Source: Flavivirga eckloniae | GTDB lineage: Bacteria > Bacteroidota > Bacteroidia > Flavobacteriales > Flavobacteriaceae | Assembly: GCF_002886045.1 (NCBI RefSeq) | Contig: NZ_CP025791.1 | Span: 1,386,001 to 1,450,000, forward strand | Reading direction: 5' to 3' | Length of the DNA stretch: 64,000 bases | Part shown: positions 55,209 through 64,000 of the stretch, piece by piece | Position numbering within the stretch: position 1 is the first letter of the stretch | Layout of the letters: each line of letters begins with the position of its first letter | Notes under the pieces: generated by a model | Told to the model about the DNA's origin: nothing | Databases searched by the model: none | Seen by the model: only the letters and a program-made list of their open reading frames with translations | Program-made: the position numbers and the translations under genes

Positions 55209-57557
55209 CTAATCTATTTTCGGGGTTTTATTTATTTCCATTAAACACAACTCAAGATGCTTTTTTGTTATTGGTTCCTTAATAGTATTTTTTACTTTTT
55301 TAATAGCCTTTTTAACAACAAACAAGGCATTAAACAAAATGGCTCGTGTATAATTACTTAATTTATATTGAACAAAAGCCTTATCTAGCCCACTATTTAC
55401 AACCAATCTTTTTTTATTGTCTATTTCTAAAGATTGCTTTAATATCATGATGTATGCCAATTGTATTTGTTGACGATAAGGATTTATTTTTACAGTTTTT
55501 TCATCCAACTCATGCCACAATCCCACCTGTAAATCATTTAATAAATCGATTATTTTATAACTCCTTTTCATCGTCAAATCCATTTCTTCCAAGTTTCTTA
55601 GGCGCTGATGAAAAAACAAACTTCTTAGCACCCTTAATTGCCTATTAGTTATGTTTTCTAAAGTAGAGTTTGTTTCAAACTTTCTTGTAATTTCTGGCAA
55701 GATCAACCAATCAGGTTTGTTAAAAGCTTCTTTGATTAGGAACTCTACAGCTTCCTTTTGAATCTCTGTTGATATAGCATTATAAACTGCCCCTTTCTGG
55801 TTGCTGCCTTTATGCTGTGTGGTATAACCTCCTACCAAAGACACAATAGATTTCATTTCATTTACCCAATGGTTAAGCGTTTTAAAATATAATCGTTTTA
55901 AGGCTATGTTATCTCTTTCATTATGTACTGCCTTTGGCAATAACTTTATAACTCTTTTTAAATTCTCCAACCCAAGAGTAGTCACCTTTATTGGGTTATC
56001 ACAATCTACGACTTGGCTCGTAGCATCTGGACCAAAACGGCTATTTCTATCTCTGACATCTAGTTTGTATTTATACCAAGGTATGGAATCTTGTTCTTTT
56101 ATTATTTTTTCTAAATATGGTAACTCGTCGTCGGGTGTTTTTATGTTTTGAAATGATGTGTACCCCCAACGAATTGAGTAAACATCTGTTGGACCTACTT
56201 TTTGGTTTAACAATATTGGAGGTATGCTGTCTTCAGGTTGTACTACTGAGTTTTGCTGAGTATAATTCATAACACTAGGAGTATGTCCCATCTTCTCTAA
56301 CCATTCCTTATCGCGCATCTTTTCAAAAGGGTAAGCATATTCACCATAATGACCATCTTTTAACCCAAAAACATGTCCTGCTTCATGCGCAGTAATCCTT
56401 TGGATTAATTCCCCCATTAAATCATCTGGAAATGGATATTGTTGAGCACGCTTATCTAGTGGACTACATCTTATAAAATATTTATCAGATAAATACTCAT
56501 AAGGTGCACCAATTAGTATATCCCCTTTAAGAATCTCTCCTGTTCTTTTATCTATATAATTATTTACACTTCCTGCCCCTCCAGACCCATACCCTCTATA
56601 GTTTGTTCTATCTAACCAGCGAATAAAGGAGTATCGCAAGCTATTTATTGAAAAATTTCTATCATTTATAGGAGGCTCCTTTATAACAATTGCATTTTTA
56701 AACCCTGCTGCTTCAAAAGCCTGCAACCATTCTTCTACACCTGCTTTTAAATATGGTTTCCACTTTTCTGGTGTTGCCGGGTCATAATAAAAGGTAATGG
56801 GTTTTATTGGTTCACTTAAAACCTGTTCTTTATTCTTTTTAACTAATCTCCATCGCGTAATTGATGCTCTCTCCATTACCGGATTTAAATAATCTTCTTC
56901 CTTTCCAAAACCTATTCGATAATTATATAATCTTGGCATCATAGGGCTTGGTAGCAAGAACAAACTAAAATCTATATTAACCGTTAATGGGCCTTGCTCT
57001 GAGGAAAATGTCTTGCTTGTTTTTACTTCAATCACATTATCAAATGTTAGTACCTTATCAATAAATGCCAAATCCTGATATACTTTCCCTCTTCCTGAAA
57101 GAGGTTTAGGCGTACTTAAAAATAAAGAACTAACGTCAATAACATAACTTGATCCATTAGCTCCTATTGTTAATATTGGAAATATGGCTGGTGTTATCTT
57201 GACATCAAACTTATCTTTTGAAGTTTTTTTAGTTACCGGAATTACCCCTCCTACTTTCGATTCGATTTCAGAAATAATTAAATGAATTCTATTTCCTCTT
57301 TTTTCCCACTTAACCTGCTGAGGGTTAGAATATTTATGATGTTCTACAAATAACATTGCCTTGTTCAATATAGCTGAAGGGATTTCTAAATAGAGTTTAT
57401 TATTTAGAAGGTGTGTTAATAAAAAACCTTTTTGAGTCATGATTTCAGATGTAATGACTTCCTGATATGGTTTTACATTATTCATTATTTTCTGAGCATA
57501 ACTTTGTACGCTTATTATATATAGCATTAAGGTTGCTATTTTAATATAACTTCTCAT
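55209..57557 (-). CDS. Zinc-dependent metalloprotease (DUF5117/DUF4953 type)
   Basis: A 782-residue exported protein. The signal peptide (about 1-21, ending SYAQ) is followed by the N-terminal DUF5118/5117-like beta domains and a metzincin-like catalytic part. The zinc motif is HEAGHVFGLKD with H391, E392 (general base), H395 and D401 in place of the third His, and a Met-turn SVMNYTQQN follows about 30 residues on. A helical C-terminal domain fills the rest. The last gene of a SusC-SusD-protease unit, it starts 139 bp after the susD stop. I infer that it cuts proteins or peptides whose products the SusC/D pair imports. It may be periplasmic or on the surface, as no T9SS sorting domain is present. 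Confidence 0.9.
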   Translation of the reverse strand: MRSYIKIATLMLYIISVQSYAQKIMNNVKPYQEVITSEIMTQKGFLLTHLLNNKLYLEIPSAILNKAMLFVEHHKYSNPQQVKWEKRGNRIHLIISEIESKVGGVIPVTKKTSKDKFDVKITPAIFPILTIGANGSSYVIDVSSLFLSTPKPLSGRGKVYQDLAFIDKVLTFDNVIEVKTSKTFSSEQGPLTVNIDFSLFLLPSPMMPRLYNYRIGFGKEEDYLNPVMERASITRWRLVKKNKEQVLSEPIKPITFYYDPATPEKWKPYLKAGVEEWLQAFEAAGFKNAIVIKEPPINDRNFSINSLRYSFIRWLDRTNYRGYGSGGAGSVNNYIDKRTGEILKGDILIGAPYEYLSDKYFIRCSPLDKRAQQYPFPDDLMGELIQRITAHEAGHVFGLKDGHYGEYAYPFEKMRDKEWLEKMGHTPSVMNYTQQNSVVQPEDSIPPILLNQKVGPTDVYSIRWGYTSFQNIKTPDDELPYLEKIIKEQDSIPWYKYKLDVRDRNSRFGPDATSQVVDCDNPIKVTTLGLENLKRVIKLLPKAVHNERDNIALKRLYFKTLNHWVNEMKSIVSLVGGYTTQHKGSNQKGAVYNAISTEIQKEAVEFLIKEAFNKPDWLILPEITRKFETNSTLENITNRQLRVLRSLFFHQRLRNLEEMDLTMKRSYKIIDLLNDLQVGLWHELDEKTVKINPYRQQIQLAYIMILKQSLEIDNKKRLVVNSGLDKAFVQYKLSNYTRAILFNALFVVKKAIKKVKNTIKEPITKKHLELCLMEINKTPKID

Positions 57558-57696
57558 TGTTCAGATTTTAAATGTTTTTTGATTTTTAGTTTTGAGCTTT
57601 CTTCTTGAGAGATTACTCATTTACTTTATTTCACTAAATAGAAAAATTGTAAATGCTTTGTTTTTCCCTCCTTCGAGAGTATGACAAATTAACTAA

Positions 57697-59103
57697 TCAG
57701 TACCCATCATTTTGTGGTATTAAATTCGGGTTCAATAAAATTTCAGATTCCGGAATAGGCAATAAAATGTCTTTATCCTGCCAATTCGACTTAACTGGCG
57801 CTAATATTTCGGCAGCTTTTCCTAACCTTTTTAGATCGAACCAACGGTGGCCATGTTCTGTAAACAACTCCACACGACGTTCTTGTAAAATTACTCCTAA
57901 CAACGCATCGGTACTTGCTGCTATTGTATTTGGTAATCCTGCCCGGGTTCTAACTACATTTAAGTCTTCTTGTGCACCCGATATATCACCACGTTGAGCC
58001 CGAGCTTCTGCCCGTATTAAATATTGCTCTGCCAATCGAAATACAACTGGGTATTCTTTTGATTCCGCTTCTCCATCTAAATTTTCAGTAGAACCTGCTT
58101 CTTTATATTTATATGCATGGTACCAAGTATTTGAACCACTGTTAACACTTCTCGTCCAACTATACTTACGTAAATCATTAGGCTGAAAGGTTTTTACCAT
58201 TGATTCACTTAAGGTGGGTTTAATACCTGGATTAACTGTAAAAATAAAACTGCCGCCATAGCTTGCGTTTTCACCTTCTACAGAAGGTCTAAATTGCCAT
58301 ATAGTGCTTGATGCGTTTTTTAAAAACACCTTATTTAAGTCTGGTTCTAATACAAAACTATTAATTATGTTGCTTGCCATAGTTTCTGCAAGATGCCACT
58401 GGTGTGTATACAGGTATACCCTAGCTAGTAATGCCTTCACAACACCTTTATATACGCGTATGCGTTCACCTGATATATCTTCACTTAACAGATTGGCTGC
58501 CTCTATTAAATCTTTTATAATGTAATCATATACTTTATTTATAGGATCACGAAACGCTATTACATTTACTGTGTAATCGGTTGTCCTGATATAGGGAACA
58601 GGACCATAAAGTTCTACTAGCAAAAAGTGGAGATACCCTCTAATAAATAAAGCTTCTCCCTTTAATTGATTGTGATCTTCTAAAGATAAAGTCGCGGAAT
58701 TCTCAACACCTTCTATAATTGCATTTGCAGTATAAATCAAATTGTAGGTATGATTCCACCAACCAGATATTCTTGAATTTGTTGCAGATATTGAATGATC
58801 AAAAAATGGATTCTGAATATTAAATTGATCCATTTCATCAGCATACAGACCCAATTCAGAACTATTTCCTCCTTCATATCCAGACATCAAACCTCCATCT
58901 CGCATTTCAACGTATATATTTCTTATAGCTGCTGTAGCTGTTGCAGCATCTTGAAAAACATCTGATGATGTTAATTGATTTTGGGGAAGATCCACCTCAA
59001 CAAAATCATCACAATTACTAAAAAGTAGGATGAATAAAAATGCATGTAATACTTTTATAGAATAGCACCTACAACTAATTAAAGTTTCAATTGTGTATCT
59101 CAT
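57697..59103 (-). CDS. SusD/RagB family outer-membrane lipoprotein
   Basis: About 468 residues. It is the surface substrate-binding partner of the SusC barrel. The N-terminus has a lipobox-like LLFSNC, placing it as a lipoprotein. Typical motifs are EMRDGGLMSGYEGGNSSE, GEALFIRGYLHFLLVELYGP (the conserved helix), and the C-terminal EERRVELFTEHGHRWFDLKR followed by LPIPESEILLNPNLIPQNDGY. The start at 59103 (MRYTIETL) is favoured by its A-rich leader and shorter signal; an in-frame ATG at 59130 is also possible. The latter is 6 bp after the SusC stop, so the two are coupled either way. The family is usually glycan-specific, but RagB-like members bind peptides, which fits the neighbouring protease. 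Confidence 0.94.
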   Translation of the reverse strand: MRYTIETLISCRCYSIKVLHAFLFILLFSNCDDFVEVDLPQNQLTSSDVFQDAATATAAIRNIYVEMRDGGLMSGYEGGNSSELGLYADEMDQFNIQNPFFDHSISATNSRISGWWNHTYNLIYTANAIIEGVENSATLSLEDHNQLKGEALFIRGYLHFLLVELYGPVPYIRTTDYTVNVIAFRDPINKVYDYIIKDLIEAANLLSEDISGERIRVYKGVVKALLARVYLYTHQWHLAETMASNIINSFVLEPDLNKVFLKNASSTIWQFRPSVEGENASYGGSFIFTVNPGIKPTLSESMVKTFQPNDLRKYSWTRSVNSGSNTWYHAYKYKEAGSTENLDGEAESKEYPVVFRLAEQYLIRAEARAQRGDISGAQEDLNVVRTRAGLPNTIAASTDALLGVILQERRVELFTEHGHRWFDLKRLGKAAEILAPVKSNWQDKDILLPIPESEILLNPNLIPQNDGY

Positions 59104-59136
59104 TTTTATATTTTTATTAAGCGATATCATTATTTT

Positions 59137-62100
59137 TTAAAAACTTAAACTCAGTCCTAATGTAAACTGACGTAATGTAGGAAATTTATTAGAAACCTGT
59201 ACATCTGGATCTGCTCCGTCGTATGAGGTAAAAGTAAATAGGTTCTGCCCCTGTAAATAAATACTTAAATCTACTTCTTTTGTTACAGTTTTAGGAATTA
59301 TATAACTCAATGATACATTCCTCAATCGAATAAATGAGGCGTCCACTATAGCAGCATCACTTCTCTTATAATCATCCCAAGCATCAAACACATTATTATC
59401 TGTGATAGAATAACGCTGGATAGGACTTATATCTCCAACTTGTTGCCAACGGTTTAATACCGATACAGGCAGATTGCTCACAGACCTTCCTGGGTAAGTA
59501 ACCCGACTTAAATAACTGAAAGCTTTTTGTTTTGTAAATTGGAAAAACATCTCCAATTGTAAGTTTTTATACTGGAATGTATTACCCAAACCTCCAAAAT
59601 ATTTTGGAGTGAGATCCTCAAACCTTCTACGGTCATTAAAATCTAAAAATCCATCATTATTATAGTCTTCAAACTGAGCCATCCCGGTCTCCTGATTTAC
59701 GCCAATAAAATGGTATAGTTGGCTTACTATTAAAGGTTGTCCTATAACCAGACGACTCTGAAAAGTAGAACCTTTCAGCCCTGGAAATGACACCAATTTA
59801 TTTCTATTAGCTGAGATATTGAAGGTAGTACTCCATGTAAAATGGTCATTTTGAATATTTATAGTATTCAAGTCGATCTCTATTCCGGTATTCTCTACAA
59901 TAGCATCAAAATTGCTGTTAACCCCTACAAAACCCGTAATAGCCGGCAAGGGCATATTAATCAACTGATTGGAAGACCTGTTACGATACCAAGCGGTTGA
60001 AAGTAAGATACGTTTCTTAAAAAACCCCAACTCTAATGCAACTTCCAATTTCTTGGTTTCTTCCCAAGCAAAATCCGGGTTAAACAATCGAGTGGGTGCT
60101 AAACTTAAACCATTATAGATACCATTTAGCTTGTATTCGTAAGTGTCAAAAAAGTTATAATTCCCAATATTATCACTTCCTGTAATACCATAACTAGCCC
60201 GTAATTTACCAAAAATTAAAATATTGTTATCTTCTAAAAACGTTTCTTCTGAAAATAACCAGGCACTCCCTATAGCTCCAAAATAACCAAATTGCTTTCC
60301 AGGTCCAAAACGGGAAGAACCATCACGACGGCCTGTAAGGTTTAAAATATACTTGTCTCGATAGTTAATGTTGATTCTACTAAAGAAAGACTGATATTTA
60401 TATTCTGATACTATATCTTGAACGGTACTGCGGACATCTGCTTGTGATATATCAAGTAACACATCATTGCTTGGAAAACCCTTCCCATACAGAACCAGTT
60501 GTTGCTCTTTAGTGTGTTGAAAAGTAGCACCAACTAGTAATTTTAAAACTGTATTTTCCCCATCATACTGCCAATTAATTTGAGGTTCCACGATCCAGGA
60601 TTCTCGAACTCCATTGTTAATAACAATATTGGAATGACGACTATCATAAAAAGCTATTCCCGGATTCAGTGCAGTATGCGGTTCTGCTTTATATGAATCC
60701 AAATTGTAATTCGTATAACCTAGGTTAACTTTAAACTCTAGCTTTTGTGGAATAGGCTGATAGGACGAGGTAGTATTTGCAATAAGACCTCTAGAATTAG
60801 CTCGATATTTCGTTTCTAATAAAGCCAAAGGATTTTGAAACGTTAAGTTTTCCCAGTTTAAGTTCCCTTGATCATCGTAAAGTACGGGTGCGATGGGGGC
60901 CAATCTCCTTGCATTTCCTGTGAAATCTATTGTTGGCAAATTATTTATATCTGCATTGTAACTACCTGAAAAATTCAACTTAAAACGACTGTCTTCAGAT
61001 TGATGATTAATATTAACACGCATCGATGCTTTACTATATTTAGAATCTCCTGGAAATACCGTAGTCTCTACCAGATACCCACCACTTAACAAAAACTGGG
61101 TTTGTTTATTCCCTCTTGAAAACGATAATTGTGCATTTTGTCGGTAAGCAGTTCCTCCTAATAATACCTTTTGCCAATCTGTATATCTACTTTGATCCCA
61201 GAAGTTTAAATCACGTACTTGAGAACTATAAAGATCGGGGAGAGTTTCAAGGGTATAGCCATCATTGACAAAGGTTTCATTACGTATTTCCAAATATTGT
61301 TCGGTATTCAAAAGCTCAATAAAATTAGCAACTTGTCCTAATGTTGTACTAACATTGAATTTAATCTGCGTTTTACCTTCTTTACCTTTTTTGGTTGAAA
61401 TAAGTATCACACCATTAGCTCCTCTGGAGCCATAAATTGCTGTAGCGTCTGCATCCTTTAATACTTCAATACTCTCAATATCCGTAGGGTTGATGGCATT
61501 TAGAGGGCTTACCCCTCTAGAATTGATAATTTGATCACCTACGGCAGTTGATTCTAATGTAGAGGAATCATAGGGTATTCCATCTACCACATACAAAGGG
61601 TCATTAGTACTACCATTACTACCGCCCTTGTTTATATCGATAAAATTTTGCCCCCTAATTCTAACTCGAAACCCTCCTCCAGGAAGCCCCGTGCTTTGCG
61701 TAATATTTACACCAGGCAAATGTCCTTGCATCGCTGCTAATGGATTATTAACAGGTTGTTTTTCTATGTTTTTTGCATCAATTTTACTGATACTCCCTGT
61801 TCGTTCTCGTTCGTTAGTATTGTAATAACCAGCGTTAATAGTTATTGCTTTTAGTTGATCTATTTCTTCTTTAAGAGTTACATTAATTATGGTTTGATTA
61901 CCTACTACGATTTCTTGCTCCTTATAACCCAAATATGAAAAGACCAATACATTAGCCGAATCTGTAACTGAGATGGTGTATTGTCCATCAAAATCTGTGA
62001 TCGTACCTTTATTAGCTACTTTAATTAAAACCGTAACACCAGATATTGGCACACCCGATTCATCTGTAACGATTCCTGATACACTAAACTGTTGTCTTTT

Positions 62101-62469
62101 TAAATTATTTATTTTTTCTTTTATAAGGATGGTATTATTAGTCGAAAAAACCACGCTGACATTTTTTCCAGTCAAAACATGACTCAATAACTTCTTTAAA
62201 CTAAAAACTCCTTTTCTAAGATTTATATCGGGAAAGTCTTTAAACAAACTATGGTGATACACGAACATATAATTTGTTTGTTTTTTAACGATCTCAAAGA
62301 CCTCATCTAAAGATACAGAAGCATCCTTTTTTATAACAATTTTATCGTTTTGTGATATATGATATTTTGATGGTAAGCCAATCACCGAATTGCAAAAAGC
62401 GAACACAGTAATTATAAGCAAGACATATTTTGTGTGTTTTAATTTAATTTCATTAAATCTAGTGGTCAT
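59137..62469 (-). CDS. SusC/RagA family TonB-dependent transporter with STN domain
   Basis: A 1110-residue outer-membrane transporter. After the signal peptide (about 1-31) comes an STN domain (about 37-115), then a carboxypeptidase-regulatory-like domain (about 128-205, with GVTVLIKVANKGTITDFDGQ), the plug (about 215-345, NPLAAMQGHLPGVNI, DIESIEVLKDADATAIYGSR) and the beta-barrel ending TLGLSLSF. The STN domain normally contacts a FecR-like anti-sigma factor, so the operon is probably induced by its substrate through an ECF sigma/anti-sigma pair. No such pair is in the window upstream (next gene 408 bp away). It is followed by SusD and a metalloprotease. Peptides are a more likely substrate than glycans, by inference only. 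Confidence 0.95.
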   Translation of the reverse strand: MTTRFNEIKLKHTKYVLLIITVFAFCNSVIGLPSKYHISQNDKIVIKKDASVSLDEVFEIVKKQTNYMFVYHHSLFKDFPDINLRKGVFSLKKLLSHVLTGKNVSVVFSTNNTILIKEKINNLKRQQFSVSGIVTDESGVPISGVTVLIKVANKGTITDFDGQYTISVTDSANVLVFSYLGYKEQEIVVGNQTIINVTLKEEIDQLKAITINAGYYNTNERERTGSISKIDAKNIEKQPVNNPLAAMQGHLPGVNITQSTGLPGGGFRVRIRGQNFIDINKGGSNGSTNDPLYVVDGIPYDSSTLESTAVGDQIINSRGVSPLNAINPTDIESIEVLKDADATAIYGSRGANGVILISTKKGKEGKTQIKFNVSTTLGQVANFIELLNTEQYLEIRNETFVNDGYTLETLPDLYSSQVRDLNFWDQSRYTDWQKVLLGGTAYRQNAQLSFSRGNKQTQFLLSGGYLVETTVFPGDSKYSKASMRVNINHQSEDSRFKLNFSGSYNADINNLPTIDFTGNARRLAPIAPVLYDDQGNLNWENLTFQNPLALLETKYRANSRGLIANTTSSYQPIPQKLEFKVNLGYTNYNLDSYKAEPHTALNPGIAFYDSRHSNIVINNGVRESWIVEPQINWQYDGENTVLKLLVGATFQHTKEQQLVLYGKGFPSNDVLLDISQADVRSTVQDIVSEYKYQSFFSRININYRDKYILNLTGRRDGSSRFGPGKQFGYFGAIGSAWLFSEETFLEDNNILIFGKLRASYGITGSDNIGNYNFFDTYEYKLNGIYNGLSLAPTRLFNPDFAWEETKKLEVALELGFFKKRILLSTAWYRNRSSNQLINMPLPAITGFVGVNSNFDAIVENTGIEIDLNTINIQNDHFTWSTTFNISANRNKLVSFPGLKGSTFQSRLVIGQPLIVSQLYHFIGVNQETGMAQFEDYNNDGFLDFNDRRRFEDLTPKYFGGLGNTFQYKNLQLEMFFQFTKQKAFSYLSRVTYPGRSVSNLPVSVLNRWQQVGDISPIQRYSITDNNVFDAWDDYKRSDAAIVDASFIRLRNVSLSYIIPKTVTKEVDLSIYLQGQNLFTFTSYDGADPDVQVSNKFPTLRQFTLGLSLSF

Positions 62470-62591
62470 TTTTAGTTTTATTAAGAGGGAAACTTTTTCA
62501 ATTATTATCTCCCTATAAAAAATAATTTTCGCAAACGTTTAGTAATACAATTTGCATTGAAACATCATTACACATTTTTTAAGGGATATTA

Positions 62592-62615
62592 TTATTGTTT
62601 TTATAAAAACAATAA
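62592..62615. promoter_or_regulatory. 24-bp palindrome upstream of the SusC gene
   Basis: TTATTGTTTTTA and its inverse form a perfect 24-bp palindrome, 123 bp upstream of the SusC ATG. It could be an operator or the terminator hairpin of the upstream gene. No clear TAnnTTTG element was found nearby. The rest of 62470-62877 is featureless AT-rich DNA. Confidence 0.45.
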
Positions 62616-62877
62616 ACAACGTTAAACTAATAACACCTAAACCATTAAACCGGGTAGTAACATATAATACATAAGTCAACTATAACCTAAAATTTTCAGC
62701 ATTGTTTTCTATAAACACAAATCTGATTACCAATAGTTTACCTCTAAAATTCTTAATCTCTGCAATCAACAAAGTTGGTACATTATCAGTTTGTTTTTTT
62801 ATTATAATTAATTAGAAGGGACTAAATAGAAACCAAATACAGAACAATCAAAATCTGGAATGAATTCTTTATTCTCT

Positions 62878-64000
62878 TTATTTCACTTCTAAACTTGTTA
62901 AATTTATAGGTGTTATTTCTTTTCTCTTTCCTCTACTTATTTCCATAAGACTACTTTCAACTTCATCTGATATGTCCATATTCGCTTGGACTATAAACTT
63001 GTGAGTACCCCTTTTTAGCCATTTAGAAAAAGTATATCTTCCACTATCATCTAATTGATGTTTTTTTGCGACCATTTTTCTAGTCCCACTACTTTCTATT
63101 TTATAAAGCATAATATTAGCAATTTGTGCAGGACGTGCATCTATTGTTACTTGCCCCGTTAGTGTGCATTGAAGTTTACTTGCAGTAAAAATGTAAATAC
63201 TAGCCAATAAACCAAATATAGCATGGGGTATAGCTGTTGCTGTCCATATCATTATCTCTAATGGTTTTGGAATAGTTATAATAAAGTAAATAAATAAACC
63301 CACAAGTATTGATGAAAGAATAAATATTGACAACGCCCATATAATGTTTTTTTTTCTTATAGCTTTTAAGTGAATTATAAGAGTTATAAATCCAGCTATT
63401 AAAGCAAAAATAAGTTTATAGATATCTATCTTAGACTTAAAAGGGTTTGGAAAAACAATCCATTCTTCATTGCTTTCCTTATCATGAAGTTTTAAGTGCT
63501 TAGTTTGATAAGTTTGTTTGCTTACCTTTTCAAAAAGAAAGTCAGACATTCCAATCTCTTTATCATCAAATTCTTGAGGAAATGTAATAGCAATATTAAT
63601 CGTATCTATCGTTATTGGACGTTCAAAGAGTTCTCTTTCGGGGTTTGTAATGAATGGAAAAGAAGTATTAAACTCAAATTCTGACTTTCCTTCCTGAGTG
63701 ACCCCAAGTTCGTATCCATTAATAATGGAAAACTTTGCAGGGTGATTATTTGGAGAAATCACTGATAAAATAGTATAGTTTTGTCCTTTAGATAATATAG
63801 AAACTTTCACATCATTAGCAGATTCAAAAGAATACATATCTGTTAATTTAAAAGGTAAAGGTAAAAGCATAAGAGGTGATTTATTAACAACACTATCAAC
63901 TATAGTAACATTAATATCAACATACATTTTTTCCTTGACAATTAGGTTAAGCTGGACATAAGATTGGGAATACCCCAAGTTATAAATAAATGCAATAAAG
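62878..64000 (-). CDS. Membrane protein of unknown function (N-terminus cut off by the window edge)
   Basis: At least 374 residues. The frame stays open to the window edge, where FIAFIYNLGYSQ looks like the end of a signal peptide, so the true start lies outside. The first part (about 200 residues) is periplasmic and beta-rich. Three membrane spans follow, around 63430-63360, 63340-63270 and 63255-63190. The C-terminal part (from 63180) starts LQCTLTGQVTIDARPAQIAN and resembles a carboxypeptidase-regulatory or Ig-like beta domain. I do not recognise a family. It precedes the SusC gene by 408 bp on the same strand, with no evidence that they are co-transcribed. Confidence 0.6.
   Translation of the reverse strand, partial: FIAFIYNLGYSQSYVQLNLIVKEKMYVDINVTIVDSVVNKSPLMLLPLPFKLTDMYSFESANDVKVSILSKGQNYTILSVISPNNHPAKFSIINGYELGVTQEGKSEFEFNTSFPFITNPERELFERPITIDTINIAITFPQEFDDKEIGMSDFLFEKVSKQTYQTKHLKLHDKESNEEWIVFPNPFKSKIDIYKLIFALIAGFITLIIHLKAIRKKNIIWALSIFILSSILVGLFIYFIITIPKPLEIMIWTATAIPHAIFGLLASIYIFTASKLQCTLTGQVTIDARPAQIANIMLYKIESSGTRKMVAKKHQLDDSGRYTFSKWLKRGTHKFIVQANMDISDEVESSLMEISRGKRKEITPINLTSLEVK

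Overview
The window is AT-rich chromosomal DNA from a member of the Bacteroidota, almost certainly a (marine) Flavobacteriaceae. The signs are type IX secretion (T9SS) components and cargo with both type A and type B sorting domains, a SusC/SusD pair with an attached metalloprotease, promoters of the TTG-N19-TAnnTTTG type, almost no Shine-Dalgarno sites, and a core gene order typical of flavobacteria.

Layout. 1-421: 5' part of idi (IPP isomerase). 553-17565 (minus): a three-gene T9SS cassette made of a 4712-residue surface protein with roughly 85-90 copies of a 41-residue Ca-binding-type repeat and a CHU_C-type C-terminus, a PorP/SprF protein and a PorE-like TPR/propeller/OmpA protein. 17566-18804: a 1.2 kb gap with the cassette promoter. 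18805-20774 (plus): prfC and a small 4Fe-4S protein. 20916-35432 (minus): DUF3467, then the classic transcription/translation block read in the order hpf, tRNA-Thr(TGT), tRNA-Tyr, tRNA-Gly, tRNA-Thr(GGT), tuf, tRNA-Trp, secE, nusG, rplK, rplA, rplJ, rplL, rpoB, rpoC. 35467-36357: xerC-type recombinase. 36852-38449 (plus): two secreted proteins set into an otherwise conserved xerC/rpsU neighbourhood. 38611-38805: rpsU. 38888-40294: a lipoprotein alpha-amylase that closely resembles archaeal (Pyrococcus-type) enzymes, with a perfect LacI-type operator upstream. 40583-52024 (minus): acyl-CoA dehydrogenase, HhH protein, Na+/alanine symporter, RCK potassium channel, PspC, DUF2851, a hybrid histidine kinase overlapping a FIST sensor gene, and a cysteine synthase/CBS-domain enzyme. 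52222-54623 (plus): a MauE-propeller fusion and two tandem paralogous small Cys-containing exported peptides with duplicated leaders. 55209-62469 (minus): SusC, SusD and a zinc metalloprotease. 62878-64000: a truncated membrane protein.

How the parts relate. The adhesin, PorP/SprF and PorE-like genes are spaced 31 and 14 bp apart and share one recognisable promoter, which suggests an adhesin with its own outer-membrane export/anchoring partners. FIST plus hybrid kinase looks like a split sensor. SusC/SusD plus metalloprotease looks like a peptide-uptake locus. The MauE-propeller gene with two Cys-containing peptides is the least understood unit and the best candidate for an undescribed small-peptide system.

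Non-coding structure. Short palindromic intergenic repeats are dense in the rpoC-tRNA region. Three of the five tRNA genes have extra copies of their own 3' ends next to them, at two of the three fused to the same repeat element. The rpsU gene has a strong Shine-Dalgarno sequence, unlike its neighbours, as expected for bS21-dependent autoregulation in this phylum.
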